A program made the translations under genes and the position numbers. Source: Candidatus Undinarchaeales archaeon SRR5007147.bin71 (GTDB taxonomy: Archaea > Undinarchaeota > Undinarchaeia > Undinarchaeales > Undinarchaeaceae). From it: 8,473 nucleotides of DNA. Location of the stretch: the NCBI GenBank assembly GCA_014189675.1, contig DVAE01000004.1:1-8473 (forward strand). Reading direction: 5' to 3'. This document shows, piece by piece, positions 5,675-8,473 of the stretch; position 1 is the first letter of the stretch; every line of letters starts with the position of its first letter. A model generated the notes under the pieces. The model was not told the DNA's origin, did no database searches, and saw nothing but the letters and a program-made list of their open reading frames with translations.

Positions 5675-6394
5675 ATGGGAAAAAGAATCAGGGCACAAAG
5701 AATTGGAATAAGCCCCCGGAGGAAATCTCCAGGGCATCGCTTCAAAGGAGCTATTAAGCATGCGTCTCTCCAGTCATTTGCTGAGGGGACTAGTAAGGGG
5801 GAGGTAATAGACTTTCTGCATGATCCGGGCAGAACTGCTCCTGTTGCACGAGTTAAATTTGAGGACGGCTCTATAGAAAGTGTTATCGCTCCAAGCAGTC
5901 TGAGTGTCGGAGATGAAGTTTCCAAGGGTCCTTCTGCAAAAACAAGTCTGGGTAATTCTGTTTTCCTTTCAAAGATTCCTGAAGGAACTTTGGTGTATAA
6001 TGTTGAAGCAAATCCTGGGGACGGAGGAAAGTTCGCCAGAGCGTCCGGTTCATTTATTAAAATAGTTTCTCATGATCCAACAGGAACTGTTGTTCAAATG
6101 AAGTCAGGAGCATTCAAGACTCTGAACTCCAAATGCCGTGCAAATGTCGGCGTTGTTGCTGGCGGCGGACGTCTTGAGAAGCCCTTCGTAAAGGGTGGAA
6201 CAAAAAGAAAGGTTATGCGAGCTCGTGGAAAGCTGCACCCTCGTGTCAGCGGTATCCACATGAATCCAAAGGATCACCCTTTTGGTGGTGGGAACCATCC
6301 ACATATTGGGAAGCCTAAGACTGTATCAAGACACGCTCCTCCTGGAAGAAAGGTTGGAACTATAAGTCCTAAGAGGACAGGTAAAAAGAGGTAG
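5675..6394 (+). CDS. rpl2: Large-subunit ribosomal protein uL2
   Basis: The 239-residue length matches archaeal uL2. Recognisable segments are the N-terminal 'MGKRIRAQRIG', 'HDPGRTAPVARVKF', 'YNVEANPGDGGKFARASGSF' and, near the C terminus, 'SGIHMNPKDHPFGGGNHPHIGKPKTVSRHAPPGRKVG'. The conserved Asp-His of the 'DHPfGGG' motif, at the base of the peptidyl-transferase centre, is present; the Phe after the Pro is the usual archaeal variant. uL2 binds 23S rRNA and forms a subunit bridge. A 15-base gap follows uL23, and no strong Shine-Dalgarno site is seen in it, so coupling with the uL23 stop is likely. Confidence 0.97.
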   Translation: MGKRIRAQRIGISPRRKSPGHRFKGAIKHASLQSFAEGTSKGEVIDFLHDPGRTAPVARVKFEDGSIESVIAPSSLSVGDEVSKGPSAKTSLGNSVFLSKIPEGTLVYNVEANPGDGGKFARASGSFIKIVSHDPTGTVVQMKSGAFKTLNSKCRANVGVVAGGGRLEKPFVKGGTKRKVMRARGKLHPRVSGIHMNPKDHPFGGGNHPHIGKPKTVSRHAPPGRKVGTISPKRTGKKR

Positions 6395-6401
6395 GGAATA
6401 A

Positions 6402-6788
6402 ATGGCAAGAAAAGAATTCAAATACCGCGGATTGACGCTTGAAGCGCTGCAGAAGCTTAGCGTAGAGGAATTTATAAGCCTCGCGGGATCTAGGACAAGA
6501 CGTTCTTTAATACGTGGAATGAAAGGCAGGAGGGCAACCTTTCTCAAGAGGTCAAGAAAGGATCCTAAAACTGTTCTTAGAACTCACTGCCGTGATATGA
6601 TAGTTCTCCCTGAGTTTATAGGAAGAACTTTTGCAATTTACAATGGGAAGGAGTTTGTTAGCGTAAAGATACTTCCTGATATGATAGGGATGTATTTCGG
6701 AGAACTCTCCCCTACACGAAAGCGTGTAATGCATACAGCACCAGGAAAGGGGGCGACAAGAGCAAGTAAGTTTATATCGCTCAAGTAG
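6402..6788 (+). CDS. rps19: Small-subunit ribosomal protein uS19
   Basis: The 128-residue protein is a typical archaeal uS19. An N-terminal arm ('KEFKYRGLTLEALQKLSVEEF') precedes the core 'KTVLRTHCRDMIVLPEFIGRTFAIYNGKEFVSVKI', with the family-defining 'PEMIGhYlGEfspTRkrv.H..pG.GATRsSkf' pattern visible as 'PDMIGMYFGELSPTRKRVMHTAPGKGATRASKFISLK'-like segments. uS19 lies in the head of the 30S subunit near the decoding-site side and contacts 50S in a bridge. Seven bases separate it from uL2, with AGAGGT/GGGA in that junction able to act as a Shine-Dalgarno site. Nothing is unusual in it. Confidence 0.96.
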   Translation: MARKEFKYRGLTLEALQKLSVEEFISLAGSRTRRSLIRGMKGRRATFLKRSRKDPKTVLRTHCRDMIVLPEFIGRTFAIYNGKEFVSVKILPDMIGMYFGELSPTRKRVMHTAPGKGATRASKFISLK

Positions 6789-6794
6789 AGATTT

Positions 6795-7559
6795 ATGGCG
6801 AAACTAGGATACACATATCAAGGAGATAAGGAAGGCATTGTAAAAGCTTTGGTTAAATCAGAGAGGATTTCTCCAAAAGAAGCCTATGAGCTTGCAAATG
6901 CCATCCGGTCTATGAGTCTTCCTAGAGCTGAGACATTCTTGAGCAATGTCATGGAGAAGAAAGAGGCAGTTCCTTATCGCAGGTTCAATAGAGGTGTTTC
7001 CCACAGGAAGAAAATTGGTCCTGGAAGATACCCACTAAACACAAGCAAGGGCTTTATGAAAGCTCTAAGACTTTTGAGGGCAAACGCAGTCTATAAAGGT
7101 ATGGAGGCAGACAGTCTTGAGTTGTTCCATGTTGCCACTCACCGCGGGGAAATAAATCCGGGCAGATACAAAGGAGGGGCACATAATCATCCTACTGTCC
7201 ATATAGAACTTGTTGCAAAAGAGTCAGTTTCTATTCAGAAAAAAGAAGATGAAAAACCAGCAGAAAAGAAAGTAGAGCTTAAAACTGAGAAGAAATCTGA
7301 AGATAAGAAAGCTGTTGTAAAAGAGAAAAAAGCAAAAACTGAGAAGAAATCTGAAGTAAAGCTTCCTAAGGGGAAGTCGGTAGAAAAAGGCGAGAACAAA
7401 GAGAAGCCACGAAAAGTAAGTGGGAAAATTTCAAAGGCGGACGCAAAACCGGCAAGCGAGAAAACAACAGACGATCTTATAAGTGAGGCAGAAGGGGTAA
7501 TGGATGCAGAGCCAAAAACTTCTGATGTCTCGGAAAAAGATGATGAGGTGTCAAAGTAA
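6795..7559 (+). CDS. rpl22: Large-subunit ribosomal protein uL22 with long Lys/Glu-rich C-terminal tail
   Basis: Residues 1-141 are the archaeal uL22 domain: 'ERISPKEAYELANAIRSMSL', 'VPYRRFNRGVSHRK', 'GRYPLNTSKGFMKALRLLRANAVYKGM', and the end 'VHIELVAKE'. uL22 binds 23S rRNA, and its beta-hairpin lines the exit tunnel opposite the uL4 loop. The hairpin here (about 117-134, 'HRGEINPGRYKGGAHNHP') appears shorter than the archaeal norm and lacks the usual 'pRA.GRA' tip. Residues 142-254 are an added tail rich in Lys, Glu, Ser and Asp; most archaeal uL22 proteins end near 150-160. The tail contains an identical 22-base direct repeat (7281-7302 and 7335-7356). Its stop overlaps the uS3 start by one base (TAATG). 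Confidence 0.94.
   Translation: MAKLGYTYQGDKEGIVKALVKSERISPKEAYELANAIRSMSLPRAETFLSNVMEKKEAVPYRRFNRGVSHRKKIGPGRYPLNTSKGFMKALRLLRANAVYKGMEADSLELFHVATHRGEINPGRYKGGAHNHPTVHIELVAKESVSIQKKEDEKPAEKKVELKTEKKSEDKKAVVKEKKAKTEKKSEVKLPKGKSVEKGENKEKPRKVSGKISKADAKPASEKTTDDLISEAEGVMDAEPKTSDVSEKDDEVSK
7281..7356 (+). repeat. Direct repeat inside the uL22 tail
   Basis: An identical 22-base segment occurs at 7281-7302 and again at 7335-7356, 54 bases apart and in frame, encoding KTEKKSE both times. The intervening bases include the block shared with the uS3 repeats (7316-7337). Confidence 0.85.
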
Positions 7560-8473
7560 TGGCGATTGAAAGAAAGCTGATAAAAGAGTCTATAGATAAA
7601 GTTAAGGTGAAGAAATTCGTTCTTGATAGTCTTGATAATGTTGGTGTAGGCAGTGTTGATGTTAAGAGAACTCCTCTTGGAACACGTATCATTGTTACCG
7701 CTGTCAAGCCAGGTCTTGTTATTGGAAGAAAGGGAAAGAACATACAGATGCTCACAAGTGAGTTGTCAAAAAGATTCAATCTAGAGAATCCTCAGATAGA
7801 GGTTCAGGAAGTCGAGATCCCTGAGTTCAATCCAGCTATTATGGCTGAGCAGCTTGTTTCAACTATAGAGAGGGGCATACATTTCAGGAGGGCCTCACAC
7901 AGTCTTATTAAAAGAATTATGGGTAAAGGAGCACTTGGGGTCCTAATAGAGATAAGTGGAAAGTTGAGTGGAGAAAGGTCAAGAAAGGAGAAGTTCATGG
8001 CAGGATATATAAAATATTCTGGGGAGACAGCTCTGCAGTCTGTTTCAACTTCTGTTAAACAGGCAAAGAGAAAGGCCGGAGTTATTGGGGTCAAAATTAG
8101 AGTTGCACCTCCTTCAGATCCTGTTAAGTTGGCTGCTCTCGTTCTGGATGACAGTCAGATTATTTCTGAATCTATCGAGATGAATGGCAAGGAGGCTAAG
8201 GATGAATTGCAGAAACTCCAGGATTCTATAAGTGAATCCTCAAACAAGTCTACTGATCTAAGTCCTGTCCAGCCAGATAGTACTAAGAAGGTCTCTGTAA
8301 AAGAGAAAAAAGCAAAAGCTCCTAAGAAGGCTGCTGTAAAAGAGAAAAAAGCAAAAGCTCCTAAGAAGGCCTCTGTAAAAGAGAAAAAAGCAAAAGCTCC
8401 TAAGAAGGCTGCTGTAAAAGAGAAAAAAGCAAAAGCTCCTAAGAAGGCTGCTGTAAAAGAGAAAAAAGCAAAA
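7559..8473 (+). CDS. rps3: Small-subunit ribosomal protein uS3 with tandem-repeat Lys/Ala tail (runs off the right edge)
   Basis: The frame is open for 305 codons with no stop in the window. The N-terminal KH domain contains the RNA-binding loop G56-R-K-G59 in 'VKPGLVIGRKGKNIQML'. The C-terminal uS3 domain follows with 'EFNPAIMAEQLVSTIERG', 'FRRASHSLIKRIM', 'GVLIEISGKLSGERSRKEKF' and 'GVIGVKIRVAPP' (to about 185). uS3 lies at the mRNA entry channel of the 30S head. Archaeal uS3 is usually about 200-260 residues. After a Ser-rich linker (about 222-242) the protein enters 13-residue repeats KKAAVKEKKAKAP from K243 to the edge. The start overlaps the uL22 stop. Residue composition suggests a disordered, strongly positive tail able to bind RNA. 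Confidence 0.95.
   Translation, partial: MAIERKLIKESIDKVKVKKFVLDSLDNVGVGSVDVKRTPLGTRIIVTAVKPGLVIGRKGKNIQMLTSELSKRFNLENPQIEVQEVEIPEFNPAIMAEQLVSTIERGIHFRRASHSLIKRIMGKGALGVLIEISGKLSGERSRKEKFMAGYIKYSGETALQSVSTSVKQAKRKAGVIGVKIRVAPPSDPVKLAALVLDDSQIISESIEMNGKEAKDELQKLQDSISESSNKSTDLSPVQPDSTKKVSVKEKKAKAPKKAAVKEKKAKAPKKASVKEKKAKAPKKAAVKEKKAKAPKKAAVKEKKAK
8285..8473 (+). repeat. 39-bp tandem repeat within uS3 (at least 4.8 copies)
   Basis: Copies start at 8285, 8324, 8363, 8402 and 8441; the fifth is cut by the window edge after 33 bases. All are in frame and differ only in codons 3-4 of the unit (GTC TCT, GCT GCT, GCC TCT, GCT GCT, GCT GCT). The alternation of copies 1 and 3 with 2 and 4 hints at an older 78-bp doublet. 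Confidence 0.97.

Noticed and set aside
8285-8473. CRISPR array
   Set aside because: The repeats are directly adjacent with no spacers, are in frame, and encode a protein tail.

Overview
The window is archaeal. The evidence is the set of archaeal/eukaryotic-type ribosomal proteins (eL39, eL31, long archaeal uL3 and uL4), prefoldin alpha, an FtsY start, TATA boxes about 25 nt upstream of start codons (leaderless genes), a type II tRNA-Ser with no encoded CCA, and the archaeal order uL3-uL4-uL23-uL2-uS19-uL22-uS3. The modest GC content, compact spacing, Lys/Glu-rich tails on several ribosomal proteins, and a simplified eL39 cluster without eIF6 or eL20/LX between eL31 and prefoldin suggest a small-genome DPANN-type lineage. 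That placement is inference; the sequence alone does not fix the phylum.

Layout: from 1 to about 2960 everything reads on the minus strand. In transcription order this is a nuclease-like/winged-helix protein (2960-2052), tRNA-Ser(CGA) (1940-1858), a small multi-pass membrane protein (1786-1403), and then a tight translation/secretion operon: eL39 (1325-1170), eL31 (1170-760), prefoldin alpha (755-330) and the start of ftsY (305 to beyond the window edge). A short divergent promoter region (2961-3038) separates these from the plus strand. The plus strand carries a membrane-anchored thioredoxin-like protein of the VKOR-partner type (3039-3425), a 158-base leader/promoter region, and the S10-type ribosomal operon running off the right edge inside uS3.

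How the genes work together: the two ribosomal clusters supply large- and small-subunit proteins. Prefoldin and FtsY in the first cluster link translation to chaperoning of nascent chains and SRP-dependent membrane targeting. The four genes or RNAs between the clusters are not obviously related to each other.

The most unusual features are: a near-identical 39-bp tandem repeat encoding a Lys/Ala-rich tail on uS3, still running at the window edge; a 22-base block of that repeat also present in the tail of the neighbouring uL22; an apparent change in both exit-tunnel loops (enlarged basic uL4 loop, shortened uL22 hairpin); a leader before uL3 with a hairpin and an 8-codon upstream ORF, in a window where other genes look leaderless; and an uncharacterised Mrr-like nuclease domain joined to a winged helix. 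I did not find a clearly new multi-gene system.
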